Assembly (NCBI RefSeq): GCF_016827675.1
Contig: NZ_JAERJA010000003.1
Span: 372,001-436,000 of the forward strand
DNA length: 64,000 nt
Reading direction: 5' to 3'
From: Nocardioides limicola
Lineage (GTDB): Bacteria > Actinomycetota > Actinomycetes > Propionibacteriales > Nocardioidaceae
In this document: in pieces, positions 30,269 through 39,357 of the stretch
Layout: each line of letters opens with the position of its first letter
Numbering within the stretch: position 1 is the stretch's first letter
Notes under the pieces: generated by a model
Database searches by the model: none
Seen by the model: the letters and a program-made list of their open reading frames with translations, nothing else
Told to the model about the DNA's origin: nothing
Translations under genes and position numbers: made by a program

Positions 30269-32098
30269 ATGGGTTTCGACGACTTCTACGCGCGTACCCG
30301 GTCCGGGCTCCTGCTGGAGACCTACGCGCTGACCGGTGACCTGCCGGCCGCACGCAGCGCGGTCCGTGAGGCGTACGTCGTGGCCTGGCACCACTGGCGC
30401 AAGGTGTCCCGGATGCCGGACCCGACCGACTGGGTCCGGTCGAACGCCTGGCATGGCGCGAGCCGTCGGCACACCGCCCGGATCTGGCACCGGGACAGGT
30501 CGTTGGATCCGGATCTGAAGGCCACCTTCGACGCCCTCGCCGAACTGTCGTCGGTGGAGCGGCGGATGCTGATGGCGAAGCTCACCGACGTGGAGATCGA
30601 CTTCGTGGCCCGCGAGGTCGGTCTGACCCGAACCGTGGCGATGAACACCTTCGAGGATGCGGCGGCCCGGTTCGCCCTGCATCGCGACATCGATCGCCGC
30701 GACGTGAGCGAGACCCTGGCGGCGCTGGCAGGTCCGGTGGCCGATGTCCGGCTGCCCCGGTCGACGATCATCCGCAGGGCCGGCACCCGCCGGCGGCGGA
30801 CGCACACCCTGGTCGCCTGCGGTGCGGTGCTCGCGGCGTTGGTCGGCACCGGTGTCCTCGTCTCCGGTGGCGAGGACGCCCGGGTGGTGTCGCTGGCCGC
30901 CGATGGTGCCGGGACCGGACCCATCGCCCTGCGCGCTCCGCAGGCCGAACGCCAGCCACGGCTCGCCCGACGCCACCTGCTCACCGCGGAGCAGATGAGC
31001 AGGCTGGCCCCCCGTCGGACCTGGCGGGCGACCAGCACCACCGACAACACCCTCGGCGACGGGATCGTGCTGCCGTGCCAGCGGAGTCGATTCGCCGACT
31101 CCGAGGGGCGCGGGTCGCTGGTGCGCACCTACCGGGGCGGCCGCTCCGAAGGTGCGCCCCGCATCGACGGCATCGAGATGATCGAACTGTCGGGCTCTCC
31201 GGCTGCCGCCGAGGAGGCCTACCGGACCAGCATCAACTGGTACTCCGCCTGCACCGCCGCCGACGTCCGGGTCGAGGCGGTCCACGAACTGAGCGGCGTC
31301 GGCAACGAGGCGGCCGTGCTCGTGCTCAGAGAGCGCAACGAGCGACAGCGCGTGCACACGGTCGCGGTGGCCCGCACCGGGCAGATGCTGGTGACGGTCT
31401 ATCGCGGGGCCGAGGACCGCAATCCCGCCTCCTGGGCGGTGGCCACCACGCTGTCCGCGGGCGTCAACCGGTTGTGCGGCGTGCACGGCGCGGATGCCTG
31501 CGGCGGGCCCGCCGAGCTGGTCGAGGTGGACCCCTATCCGGCTGGCGCGTACCCCGGTCTGCTGGCCACCGTGGACCTGCCCCCGATCCAGGGGGTCACC
31601 CAGCCGTGGGTGGGCACCGAGGCCCGTGAAGCCGTCCTCAATGTGGCCTCCACCCGATGCGACCGGGCCCGGTTCGATCGTCCGGCCATGTCGGACAACC
31701 TGACCCGCTCCTTCCTGGTGCCCGAGGCGCCCCGCCTCCCGGAGACGTTCGGGCTGACCCAGACCATCGCGACGATGCCCAATGCCCGCCGCGCCTCCGC
31801 GTTCGTGGCCGAGATCCGGCAGCGGATGGCCGGATGCGGCAGCGAAGAGCTCACCGTCGACGTACGCCGGATCGCGCAACGTGACAGCGGCCGGACCCAG
31901 CTGTCGGTCTGGGAGGTGGCGATCGAGGTCTCCGAGGACGAGACCGTCAACTTCCTCATGGCCTTCGGTCGGCGCGGCAAGGATGTCGTCCAGATCGGTT
32001 TCGTGCCGGCGCCGAGGGCCACCATCGCGGACCGGGCGTTCGTGGACCTCGCCGAGCGGGCTCTGGTCCGGCTGTCGCAGCGGGACGCTGGCTCCTAG
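30269..32098 (+). CDS. Sigma-factor-like domain fused to a transmembrane two-lobed sensor domain
   Basis: A 609-residue protein. Residues 1-70 resemble region 2 of ECF sigma factors (FYARTRSGLLLETYALTGD, AYVVAWHHWRKV, DWVRSNAWH). Residues 85-135 resemble a degenerate region 4 helix-turn-helix (LSSVERRMLMAKLTDVEIDF then REVGLTRTVAMNTFEDA). An arginine cluster precedes one membrane helix at 178-200. The outer ~400 residues contain two related lobes with Cys-centred motifs, LPCQRSRF near 268 and CDRARFDRP later. Usually the sigma factor and membrane protein are separate, as in the pair just downstream. ATG 30269 follows a TACCTT -10-like element by 9 nt and has no ribosome-binding site. Whether the sigma domain still binds RNA polymerase is unknown. 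Confidence 0.72.
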   Translation: MGFDDFYARTRSGLLLETYALTGDLPAARSAVREAYVVAWHHWRKVSRMPDPTDWVRSNAWHGASRRHTARIWHRDRSLDPDLKATFDALAELSSVERRMLMAKLTDVEIDFVAREVGLTRTVAMNTFEDAAARFALHRDIDRRDVSETLAALAGPVADVRLPRSTIIRRAGTRRRRTHTLVACGAVLAALVGTGVLVSGGEDARVVSLAADGAGTGPIALRAPQAERQPRLARRHLLTAEQMSRLAPRRTWRATSTTDNTLGDGIVLPCQRSRFADSEGRGSLVRTYRGGRSEGAPRIDGIEMIELSGSPAAAEEAYRTSINWYSACTAADVRVEAVHELSGVGNEAAVLVLRERNERQRVHTVAVARTGQMLVTVYRGAEDRNPASWAVATTLSAGVNRLCGVHGADACGGPAELVEVDPYPAGAYPGLLATVDLPPIQGVTQPWVGTEAREAVLNVASTRCDRARFDRPAMSDNLTRSFLVPEAPRLPETFGLTQTIATMPNARRASAFVAEIRQRMAGCGSEELTVDVRRIAQRDSGRTQLSVWEVAIEVSEDETVNFLMAFGRRGKDVVQIGFVPAPRATIADRAFVDLAERALVRLSQRDAGS

Positions 32099-32242
32099 AC
32101 GCTGGCTCCTGGAAGGGGGCTCGTGGAAGGCCGGGGCCGCTCCGACTCCGCGGAAGAAGTTGCCGCACACTGGCAACCTTTCGGCTGCCACCGGCGTATA
32201 CCGGACAGTGGCCGAGGTGGCCACCGGACGGGAGGAGCGCGC

Positions 32243-32743
32243 ATGCAGGAGGCTGAGTTCGACGCCTTCTACGACCAGGCCTACCCACGACTGGTGCGGC
32301 AACTGGCTGCCCTGATCGGGGACGTGGTCGAGGCGCAGGACTGCGTCCAGGAGGCGTTCGTACGGGCGTGGTCCAACCGGGGCAAGCTGGACGCCTCCGA
32401 GCACCCAGAGGCGTGGGTGCGCACCACGGCGTACCGGCTGGCGGTGAGCCGCTGGCGACGCACCGTCCGCAGCCGTCGGACACCCGATCGGGCACTGCAG
32501 CAGGTCGGCTACGCGCGGGGCCCGTCCGAGGACCATGTCGCGCTGGTGGCGGCGCTGCAGCAGCTGCCGGCGGCACAGCGTCGGGTGCTGGTGCTGCACC
32601 ATCTGGCGGACCTGCCGGTCCGTGAGGTGGCCCGCGAGGTCGGGGTCGCCGAGGGCACCGTGAAGGCTCACCTGTCCCGTGGCCGCGCCGCGTTGGCCGC
32701 GCTGCTGGCGCAACCCGTGAACACCGGAGGCACCGATGTCTGA
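32243..32743 (+). CDS. ECF sigma factor, SigE-family type
   Basis: A 166-residue sigma-70 family factor. Region 2 (EFDAFYDQAYPRLVRQLAAL, DVVEAQDCVQEAFVRAW) and region 4 (LQQLPAAQRRVLVLHHLADL, EVAREVGVAEGTVKAHLSRG) are both intact. It should direct RNA polymerase to a small regulon, controlled by the membrane protein it overlaps. ATG 32243 has an excellent GGAGGAG 5 nt upstream. The downstream gene starts 8 bp inside it. It is paralogous in layout to the fused protein at 30269. Confidence 0.9.
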   Translation: MQEAEFDAFYDQAYPRLVRQLAALIGDVVEAQDCVQEAFVRAWSNRGKLDASEHPEAWVRTTAYRLAVSRWRRTVRSRRTPDRALQQVGYARGPSEDHVALVAALQQLPAAQRRVLVLHHLADLPVREVAREVGVAEGTVKAHLSRGRAALAALLAQPVNTGGTDV

Positions 32744-34103
32744 CCTGCATGGCTTCGATCCCGGGCCCCTGCCCCGCCCCCTGCCCGCCGCCGAGGTCCG
32801 CCGTCGCGGCGACCGGCTGCGCCGTCGACGTCGGCTGGCGACCACGGCGGCGACCCTGGCCGCGGTGGCCGTGATCGCCGCCCCCGTGGCCTGGTACGCC
32901 GGTGGGCTCAGCAACCAGGCGTCCCCGCCGCTACTCACCGACCCCGTGGAGACCCCGACCCCGACCCCGACCCCGGTGGTCCCCACCCTGGCCGTGGAGC
33001 ACCTGATCAGCACCGAGGACACCGAGTTCGGGGGCGCCGGTGAGTGGAGCGGGGGCGAGCCGGCGTCCGAGGAGACGCACCTCCTGCACCCGTGCCAGCG
33101 CAGCCCCTTCTCCGCGCTGGGGGCCGTCGGCTACGTCGAGGCTGGCTGGCATGTCGAGTCCACCTTCACGCTCACCCAGACGATCGCCGAGTTCGGCTCG
33201 TCCGCCGAAGCCCGCGACGCCCGCGACCGGTTCGTCGACTGGCTGCTCGACTGCGAGCAGCCCCATGACGGCGAGGCGCCGGAACCGCTGGACTACACCG
33301 CTGGGGAGCTCGTGGAGGTGCCGCTGCCGGTCGACGGGGCCGCACACCTGGTCGACTCGACGTACCGCCTCGACATCACCGAGGGCGGCGAGAGCTTCTC
33401 ACGGCACCGGATGGTGACCGGTCTGGCGGTCGTCGGGTCCCGGCTCACCGTGCTCACCTCCACGATGCCCGAGGCCGACTACCGCTGGGACCCCACCCAG
33501 GACATGGCACTGATGCTGGGCAGGGCTGCGGAGCAGCTCGGCGGGGAGGCCGCGAGCCATCCCTGGGTGACCGCGATCCCGGGTGACTTCCCGATCGACC
33601 TGGGTCTGTTCACCGACGGGGACGGTCATGTCAGCGGGCCCTCCCAGGACGCCGAGGGAGCCGACATCCGGGTGGTCTGCGGCGCGGGCAGATACCTGGA
33701 CCGGTGGCTCGACCGGGTGGCGGTGCGGTCTTCGGGCCCCGAGTACGCCGATGCCCGGGAGCTGCTCACCTTCCCCGACGCCAGGACCGCGCAGGCCGAG
33801 CTGGGCGACCTGCGTCGGGCGATCGAGGACTGTCCGACCGAGGGCGCATCCCCCGCCCGGGTGTGGACCGTGCACGAGGGCGCTCAGGTCGGCGAGGAGA
33901 CGCTGATCGTGTCACGCACCCTCGACGTTGGCACCGGGGAGAACGTCTTCCTGCTCACCCGGTTCGACAACGCCCTCCTGGTCCTCGACGCTGGCGGCGA
34001 ATGGACGCTGGACAGCACCGTCGACGCCGGGATCGATGACCTGGTGGCACTGGCCGACGCCTTCGCCCCGCACCTGTGCCAGTTCCTGGTCGACGGCTGC
34101 TGA
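32736..34103 (+). CDS. Single-pass membrane protein with extracellular two-lobed sensor domain (putative anti-sigma/sensor)
   Basis: A 455-residue protein with a short basic cytosolic N-terminus, one membrane helix at about 34-56, a Pro/Thr linker (TPTPTPTP near 73-80) and a large extracellular part. HPCQRSPF near 118-125 and LTQTIAEFGSSAEARDARDR later closely resemble LPCQRSRF and LTQTIATMPNARRASAFVAE in the fused protein at 30269. The shared Cys pattern suggests disulphide-stabilised lobes. The start overlaps the sigma factor gene by 8 bp. Signal sensing and sigma control are inferred; no anti-sigma zinc motif is seen in the short cytosolic part. Confidence 0.75.
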   Translation: MSDLHGFDPGPLPRPLPAAEVRRRGDRLRRRRRLATTAATLAAVAVIAAPVAWYAGGLSNQASPPLLTDPVETPTPTPTPVVPTLAVEHLISTEDTEFGGAGEWSGGEPASEETHLLHPCQRSPFSALGAVGYVEAGWHVESTFTLTQTIAEFGSSAEARDARDRFVDWLLDCEQPHDGEAPEPLDYTAGELVEVPLPVDGAAHLVDSTYRLDITEGGESFSRHRMVTGLAVVGSRLTVLTSTMPEADYRWDPTQDMALMLGRAAEQLGGEAASHPWVTAIPGDFPIDLGLFTDGDGHVSGPSQDAEGADIRVVCGAGRYLDRWLDRVAVRSSGPEYADARELLTFPDARTAQAELGDLRRAIEDCPTEGASPARVWTVHEGAQVGEETLIVSRTLDVGTGENVFLLTRFDNALLVLDAGGEWTLDSTVDAGIDDLVALADAFAPHLCQFLVDGC

Positions 34104-34104
34104 G

Positions 34105-34182
34105 ACCCCCGCGGGGGTTGGGCGACCAGGAACGGGACGGCAGCGAAATGGCAGAGGCCGCCGGCAGATCGCCGGCGGCCTC
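34105..34182. terminator. Bidirectional terminator region between sensor gene and sucD
   Basis: Two strong inverted repeats lie between convergent genes: a 14-bp perfect palindrome ACCCCCGCGGGGGT at 34105-34118, and a 12-bp stem (GAGGCCGCCGGC with GCCGGCGGCCTC) with a 5-nt loop at 34154-34182. Confidence 0.75.
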
Positions 34183-34199
34183 CACAGGTGAAGCGAGTC

Positions 34200-35084
34200 T
34201 CAGCCCTGCAGGATCTCCCGCATCAGCTGGGCAGCCTCGGACGGGGTCTTGCCGACCTTGACGCCGACCGCCTCGAGTGCCTCCTGCTTGGCGGCTGCGG
34301 TGCCCGAGGAACCGGACACGATCGCACCGGCGTGACCCATGGTCTTGCCTTCCGGTGCGGTGAAGCCAGCCACGTAGCCGACCACCGGCTTGGTGATGTG
34401 CTCAGCGATGTAGGCAGCGGCACGCTCTTCCGCGTCGCCACCGATCTCGCCGATCATCACGATCGCGTCGGTCTCCGGGTCGTCCTGGAACGCCTGCAGT
34501 GCATCGATGTGGGTGGTACCGATGATCGGGTCACCGCCGATGCCGATGCAGGACGAGAAGCCGAAGTCCCGCAGCTCGTACATCATCTGGTACGTCAAGG
34601 TGCCCGACTTGGACACCAGACCCACTCGCCCGGCTTTGGTGATGTCGGCCGGGATGATGCCCGCGTTGGACTTGCCGGGGCTGATCAGACCGGGGCAGTT
34701 CGGACCGATGATCCGAGTGGTTCCCTTCGCCTCGGCGTACGCACGGAACTCCGCGGTGTCGTGCACCGGGACGCCCTCGGTGATCACCACGGCGAGCCCG
34801 ATTCCGGCGTCGACGGCCTCGATCGCGGCAGCCTTGGTGAAGGCGGGCGGCACGAAGAGCACCGACACGTCGGCACCGGTGGCCGCCATCGCCTCAGCAA
34901 CCGAGCCGAACACGGGCACCGAGGCGCCGCCGTTGAACTCGACCGACGTACCGGCCTTGCGCGGGTTGACGCCACCGACGATCTGGGTGCCTGAATCGAG
35001 CATCCGCTGGGTGTGCTTCATACCCTCGGAGCCGGTCATGCCCTGGACGATGACCTTGCTGTTCTCTGTGAGGAAGATTGCCAT
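34200..35084 (-). CDS. sucD: Succinyl-CoA synthetase alpha subunit
   Basis: A 294-residue subunit carrying the phosphohistidine. CoA-binding N-terminal motifs ([20 protein letters not shown]) and the active-site histidine region [17 protein letters not shown] near 250-266 are visible. With SucC it makes succinate and ATP or GTP from succinyl-CoA. It lies 14 bp downstream of sucC on the same strand. Confidence 0.96.
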   Translation of the reverse strand: MAIFLTENSKVIVQGMTGSEGMKHTQRMLDSGTQIVGGVNPRKAGTSVEFNGGASVPVFGSVAEAMAATGADVSVLFVPPAFTKAAAIEAVDAGIGLAVVITEGVPVHDTAEFRAYAEAKGTTRIIGPNCPGLISPGKSNAGIIPADITKAGRVGLVSKSGTLTYQMMYELRDFGFSSCIGIGGDPIIGTTHIDALQAFQDDPETDAIVMIGEIGGDAEERAAAYIAEHITKPVVGYVAGFTAPEGKTMGHAGAIVSGSSGTAAAKQEALEAVGVKVGKTPSEAAQLMREILQG

Positions 35085-35098
35085 TTGTCTCGTTCTCC

Positions 35099-36262
35099 TC
35101 AGGCGTTCGCCAGCTCGGCGGCCTTGTCGGCCGCACCATCCATGGTGTCAACGAGGGTGACCAGCGGGTGGTTGGCCTCGTTGAGGATCCGGCGACCCTC
35201 CACGACATTGTTGCCGTCCAGTCGCACGACCAGCGGCTTGGTGGCTTCGTCGCCGAGCTTCTCGAGCGCGCCGACGATGCCGTGGGCGACCGCGTCACAG
35301 GCGGTGATGCCGCCGAAGACGTTCACGAAGACCGACTTCACCTGCTCGTCACCGATGATGATGTGCAGACCGTTGGCCATCACCTCGGCCGAAGCACCGC
35401 CGCCGATGTCGAGGAAGTTGGCCGGCTTGACGCCGCCGTGCTTCTCGCCGGCGTACGCGACCACGTCCAGGGTGGACATGACCAGGCCCGCGCCGTTGCC
35501 GATGATGCCGACCTCGCCGTCGAGCTTGACGTAGTTGAGGCCCTTCTCCTTGGCTGCCAGCTCGAGCGGGTCGGCGTCCTCGATGAGGACGAAGTCCTCG
35601 TGGTCGGGGTGCCGGAAGTCCGCGTTCTCGTCGAGCGAGACCTTGCCATCGAGTGCCTCGAGGGTGCCGTCGGCCAGCTTGACCAGCGGGTTCACCTCAA
35701 CGAGTGTGGCGTCCTCCTTGACGAAGACGTCCCACAGCTTCTTGATGACGTCCTTGGCCTGCTCGGCCACCTCGGCCGGGAAGCGGGTCGCCGCCACGAT
35801 CTCGGCTGCCTTGGCGTCGTCGACGCCGACCTGCGGGTCGATCGCGACCTTGGCAACCGCGTCGGGGTTCTCCACCGCGGTGACTTCGATCTCGACGCCA
35901 CCCTCGATCGAGGCGATGCAGAGGTAGTTGCGGTTGGCCCGGTCAACGAGGAACGAGAAGTAGTACTCGTCGGCGATGTCGGCGGCAGGCGCGATGAGCA
36001 CCCGGTGCACGGTGTGGCCCTTGATGTCCATGCCGAGGATCTCCTCGGCCTTCGCCACTGCGTCAGCCGGGTCGGTGGCGAGCTTGACGCCTCCGGCCTT
36101 GCCACGGCCACCGATCTTGACCTGAGCCTTGACGACAACCCTGCCGCCCTGCTCCTCGGCCGCGGCGGCTGCGGCGGCTGTTTCCGTGATCACGGTGCCG
36201 ATGTTCACCGGCACTCCATGCTTGGCGAAGAGCTCCTTCGCCTGGTACTCCATCAGGTCCAC
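35099..36262 (-). CDS. sucC: Succinyl-CoA synthetase beta subunit
   Basis: A 387-residue ATP-grasp subunit. The N-terminus [19 protein letters not shown] is canonical, supporting GTG 36262 rather than the ATG three codons in. [18 protein letters not shown] is the nucleotide-binding segment, and [15 protein letters not shown] with [10 protein letters not shown] form the ligase core. It is first in sucCD, adjacent to an M23 peptidase gene pointing the other way, a neighbourhood common in actinobacteria. Confidence 0.96.
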   Translation of the reverse strand: MDLMEYQAKELFAKHGVPVNIGTVITETAAAAAAAEEQGGRVVVKAQVKIGGRGKAGGVKLATDPADAVAKAEEILGMDIKGHTVHRVLIAPAADIADEYYFSFLVDRANRNYLCIASIEGGVEIEVTAVENPDAVAKVAIDPQVGVDDAKAAEIVAATRFPAEVAEQAKDVIKKLWDVFVKEDATLVEVNPLVKLADGTLEALDGKVSLDENADFRHPDHEDFVLIEDADPLELAAKEKGLNYVKLDGEVGIIGNGAGLVMSTLDVVAYAGEKHGGVKPANFLDIGGGASAEVMANGLHIIIGDEQVKSVFVNVFGGITACDAVAHGIVGALEKLGDEATKPLVVRLDGNNVVEGRRILNEANHPLVTLVDTMDGAADKAAELANA

Positions 36263-36540
36263 GATTCACCCATTCTTTTGGTATGTGGTGGTTCCATCCA
36301 CAGGGACCGGGCGAACCAGGTCCACGGGAGTCCTTCCTTCCGCACCTTAGACCCGATCACCCCGATCGGCCCATCGGGGTCGGCTACTGGACGGTATAGG
36401 GTGATCGACGTCACGCTGCTCGGGTCGTGGCGCCAGAGTCGTTGTGCCTGACTCGACTGGGCCCATCGTTTCACCTCGACGGTGTTGATCGGTTAGAGTC
36501 TGGTTCGCCGTACGTCATCCACACCTGCTGCAGAGGACCC

Positions 36541-37548
36541 ATGGGCAACCACCGCGCGGATCGCCGAGCACCACGGCGACCCTCGGTGTCGGCTGCCCCG
36601 GCGAAGGCCGCCGTCTCTGCCTCGCTCAGCCCGGTCAGCCAGAGCCCGGCAACCCAGGGATCGGTCACCCAGCGCCCCGTCGGCCATCGCGCCGCCCGGC
36701 CCGCTCCGGCCACCCGAGCGGCCGCCTCGGCCAAGCGGTCGGCCACCCCGGGCAAGCGGGTCGCCGGCAAGCGGGTCGCCAAGCGCCGCAGCCCCCTGCT
36801 CGCTGCTCTCCCGTCGACACCGATCCTGGTCGGCGTGGCTGCCCTGGCAGTCTCGGCCACCGGCGCGATCAGCGTCGCCCAGTCCACGTCCCTGGACACC
36901 GTTGCCAGCACGAGTGGGCACATGTCGCTTCAGGCCAGCGCCCTTTCCGGCTCGGCGGCGATCAGCCAGGTCAGCACGTTGCAGGAGCGGGCCGCGGCGG
37001 TCAGCCGCGACTCACGACGCGACGCCCTCAACGACGCCGCCGGCGAAGAGGTCCAGGAGCAGGCCGAGGCGCAGGCTCGGCAGCGTGACGCTGCACTCAC
37101 CCAGTTCGCCCGGCAGGCCGAGCAGCATGCCAAGAAGACGGCTGAGAACGCGTGGGTCCTGCCGGTGACCAACTACCGGCTCACGAACACGTTCGGGATG
37201 GCCCGCCGCTACTACAGTTCCGGCTACCACACCGGCCTCGACTTCGCGGCCCCGTACGGCAGCCCGATCATGTCGGTCGCCAACGGCGTCGTCACCGAGG
37301 CCCGCTACGACGGCGCCTACGGCAACAAGATCGTGGTCACCCTCGAGGACGGCACCGAGATCTGGTACGCCCACATGTCGGCGTACGGTGCCCGCGTGGG
37401 CGACAGCGTCCGCGGCGGTGAGGTGATCGGGTACGTCGGCTCCACCGGGCAGTCCACCGGCCCCCACCTGCACATCGAGGTGCGCCCCGGCGCGGGCGAC
37501 CCCACGGACCCGTACACGGCCTTCCTGGTCAACGGTCTGCGTCCCTGA
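36541..37548 (+). CDS. M23-family (LytM) peptidase, membrane anchored
   Basis: A 335-residue protein with a basic, Ala/Pro-rich cytosolic lead, one membrane helix at about 98-118, a Glu/Ala/Arg-rich probable coiled coil at about 145-200, and a C-terminal LytM domain. The zinc and active-site motifs are present as HTGLDFAAPYG and HLHIEVRPG, so it is probably an active peptidoglycan endopeptidase. ATG 36541 is chosen because it directly precedes the basic lead. It diverges from sucC. Downstream it meets a duplicated fragment of the pcrA 3' end. Confidence 0.88.
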   Translation: MGNHRADRRAPRRPSVSAAPAKAAVSASLSPVSQSPATQGSVTQRPVGHRAARPAPATRAAASAKRSATPGKRVAGKRVAKRRSPLLAALPSTPILVGVAALAVSATGAISVAQSTSLDTVASTSGHMSLQASALSGSAAISQVSTLQERAAAVSRDSRRDALNDAAGEEVQEQAEAQARQRDAALTQFARQAEQHAKKTAENAWVLPVTNYRLTNTFGMARRYYSSGYHTGLDFAAPYGSPIMSVANGVVTEARYDGAYGNKIVVTLEDGTEIWYAHMSAYGARVGDSVRGGEVIGYVGSTGQSTGPHLHIEVRPGAGDPTDPYTAFLVNGLRP

Positions 37549-37584
37549 GCACGTCGACCTCCCGATTCGGCCGCGGGGCCCGCG

Positions 37585-37701
37585 TCAGAGCTTCTCCACC
37601 GGGGCGTAGCGCAGCAGCAGTCGCTTGACCCCCTCGGAGCCGAAGTCGATCGAGGCCATCGACTTCTCCGCGACCCCGTCGACGGCGACCACCGTGCCCA
37701 G
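37585..37701 (-). pseudogene. Displaced 3' fragment of pcrA (left direct repeat)
   Basis: These 117 bp match the 3' end of pcrA at 39358-39474 with one mismatch (position 37588). From 37589 to 37701 the identity is complete over 113 bp. It encodes the last ~38 codons and stop of the helicase but has no upstream gene attached: similarity ends abruptly at 37701. It is best explained as the original pcrA tail pushed aside by an insertion that supplied a new one. The surrounding 37549-37883 interval holds no other gene I can support. Confidence 0.85.
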
Positions 37702-37883
37702 CCGTCCGCCCTTCGTCCTCCCGGCCCATGATGCCGCTGGAGTGGGGCAGCACGTGCAGGGCGCGGAGGGGTGCGGACACGCAGAAACCCTCCCCTACTG
37801 CACCCTTCTCGGGATTCGCGCCCTAGGGTGAGACGAACCATCTCGGGGGCCCACCAGGAGCCTCCAGTAGGAACGGGGATCCT

Positions 37884-38111
37884 ATGCACGCCAAAGCGCT
37901 TGTGCCATTCTGCCTGCTCGCACTGACTGCATCGTTGCTGTTGACTCAGCCTGCGTCGGCGTCGGCGTCGACACAGGCTGAGCCTGGAGTTCAACCCGAG
38001 AAGTCGTACACCTGCGGACCGGCCTCGTTGCGAAACATGGTCCGTATCCTGAACGGCGTAGCCAACGATGTGTCCGGTCCCGCGGGCGGCGGAAAGCGCC
38101 TCATCGTATGA
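37884..38111 (+). CDS. Secreted peptide, apparently a truncated C39-like cysteine peptidase
   Basis: A 75-residue protein with a clear Sec signal peptide (LVPFCLLALTASLLLTQPAS, then an Ala-Ser-Ala type cleavage region). It is followed by EKSYTCGPASLRNMVRILNG, which resembles the catalytic-cysteine segment of C39-like papain-fold peptidases. The remaining ~100 residues with the His and Asp are missing, so it is probably a 3'-deleted remnant, though a short secreted peptide is possible. A GGGGA ribosome-binding site lies 5 nt from the ATG. The stop overlaps the next gene by 4 bp. Base composition is less GC-rich than neighbours. Confidence 0.55.
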   Translation: MHAKALVPFCLLALTASLLLTQPASASASTQAEPGVQPEKSYTCGPASLRNMVRILNGVANDVSGPAGGGKRLIV

Positions 38112-39337
38112 CCTTCAGAACCGTCGCGGTGGTGATCGCGACAATGCTTGCGGCCACCGGGTGCGCCGCTGAGAGAGACCCCACCGGCCCTCGTGAGCCT
38201 GCCGGAGCCACTGTGTCCCCGAGCGGACAACCGCCCAGCGCCCGGCCCAGTGTCGAGGTGGATTCAGAGACTCAGGGTCGCCTGAGGTCAGGCGAGGGCG
38301 CAGGCCTCAAGTGGCGCCAGATTCAGACCACGACCTTGCCATTCCCGCAAGTGAACAAGGTGCGGGTAAGAGGCGATGACGTGGTCTTCGCGTACCCGCA
38401 GTCAGGCGACCAGCCCAATTCCATCGGCCACATGGACATCGAGACCGGCGAGTTTCGATCGGTAGCGAAGACGAACTACCCGTCAGGTCTTATCGACTGG
38501 CTCGCGATCACCGGCGACCATGTCGTCTACATCGACAGCGAGTCTGTCCCCGACACCTTCGGTGGTGACCCGCTTCGCTGGCAACTGTGGGCAGTCAACC
38601 TCCGCACCGGAGAATCGGAGTTGATTGACGAGTCGGGTCCAGCTGGCTCCATGGAGGGCATCGCGCAGAACGCCGACGACGAACGAGTTGTCTGGGTTCG
38701 CTGGGCCGATCCGCTAGATCCCCGGAAGGGCATGCGCATCGAGCAGTGGGAACCAGGCACCAAGCCCAGCGTGGTGGCGGCCGATCTCCGGATAAGCAGC
38801 GCCACCGTCTATCCATCGACTCACGGGGTCGTCTACCCGTCTCTGTCACGCGGACAGGTGAGAGGAACCAGTCGGCAAGACCTGCACCTGCTCGGCGAGG
38901 ACGGGGTCTCCACGCCGCTCACTAGCAGCGGCTTGCTCATCGACTTCACGGTCAACGACGACCGCCTGACTTGGACCGAGTACTCAGATCCGCGCAGTGT
39001 GGCGGAGCCCGCGGCTGAGCCGTACAAGATCTTCACGCGCAGGCTCGGCGACCCGAAGGCCGAGTCTGTTCAGGTTCAAGAGGGCTACAGCGACGGAAAT
39101 GCGGTGGCAGGTGAGTCTTTCGTCGCCTGGTGGCCGCAGGGGCGGGGCATCGAAATGGCGGCTGTTCCAGCTTCAGGCGGCACTGAAGCCTCGGTCCCGG
39201 ACTCCGTCCGCCTCGTGATGCAACGCAATGTCTCGGCTCGGCTCGATACTGACGGTGATCGCTTGGTCTTTGCCTCGACCCTTGGAGGCAACAAGACCCG
39301 CATTCACGTCCTGACCGTCCGTGCGACTCGTAGGTGA
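38108..39337 (+). CDS. Lipoprotein with beta-propeller-like repeats
   Basis: A 409-residue exported lipoprotein: the signal peptide ends in a lipobox (LAATGC, Cys at about 19), followed by a Pro/Ser-rich linker. The body contains recurring segments such as DVVFAYPQSGDQPN, DHVVYIDSE, DERVVWVRWAD and DRLTWTEYSD, spaced roughly 45-60 residues apart, as in TolB/WD40-like propellers. No enzymatic motif is visible. It is coupled (ATGA) to the truncated peptidase gene and lies within the insertion bounded by pcrA-tail repeats. Codon use is less GC3-biased than flanking genes, suggesting acquisition. Confidence 0.7.
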   Translation: MTFRTVAVVIATMLAATGCAAERDPTGPREPAGATVSPSGQPPSARPSVEVDSETQGRLRSGEGAGLKWRQIQTTTLPFPQVNKVRVRGDDVVFAYPQSGDQPNSIGHMDIETGEFRSVAKTNYPSGLIDWLAITGDHVVYIDSESVPDTFGGDPLRWQLWAVNLRTGESELIDESGPAGSMEGIAQNADDERVVWVRWADPLDPRKGMRIEQWEPGTKPSVVAADLRISSATVYPSTHGVVYPSLSRGQVRGTSRQDLHLLGEDGVSTPLTSSGLLIDFTVNDDRLTWTEYSDPRSVAEPAAEPYKIFTRRLGDPKAESVQVQEGYSDGNAVAGESFVAWWPQGRGIEMAAVPASGGTEASVPDSVRLVMQRNVSARLDTDGDRLVFASTLGGNKTRIHVLTVRATRR

Positions 39338-39357
39338 CGCCACGAGCCGGCTGACCC

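Noticed and set aside
36300..36540. c-di-AMP (ydaO) riboswitch ahead of the M23 peptidase
   Set aside because: Such riboswitches often precede wall-hydrolase genes in actinobacteria, but the conserved core sequences were not found here.
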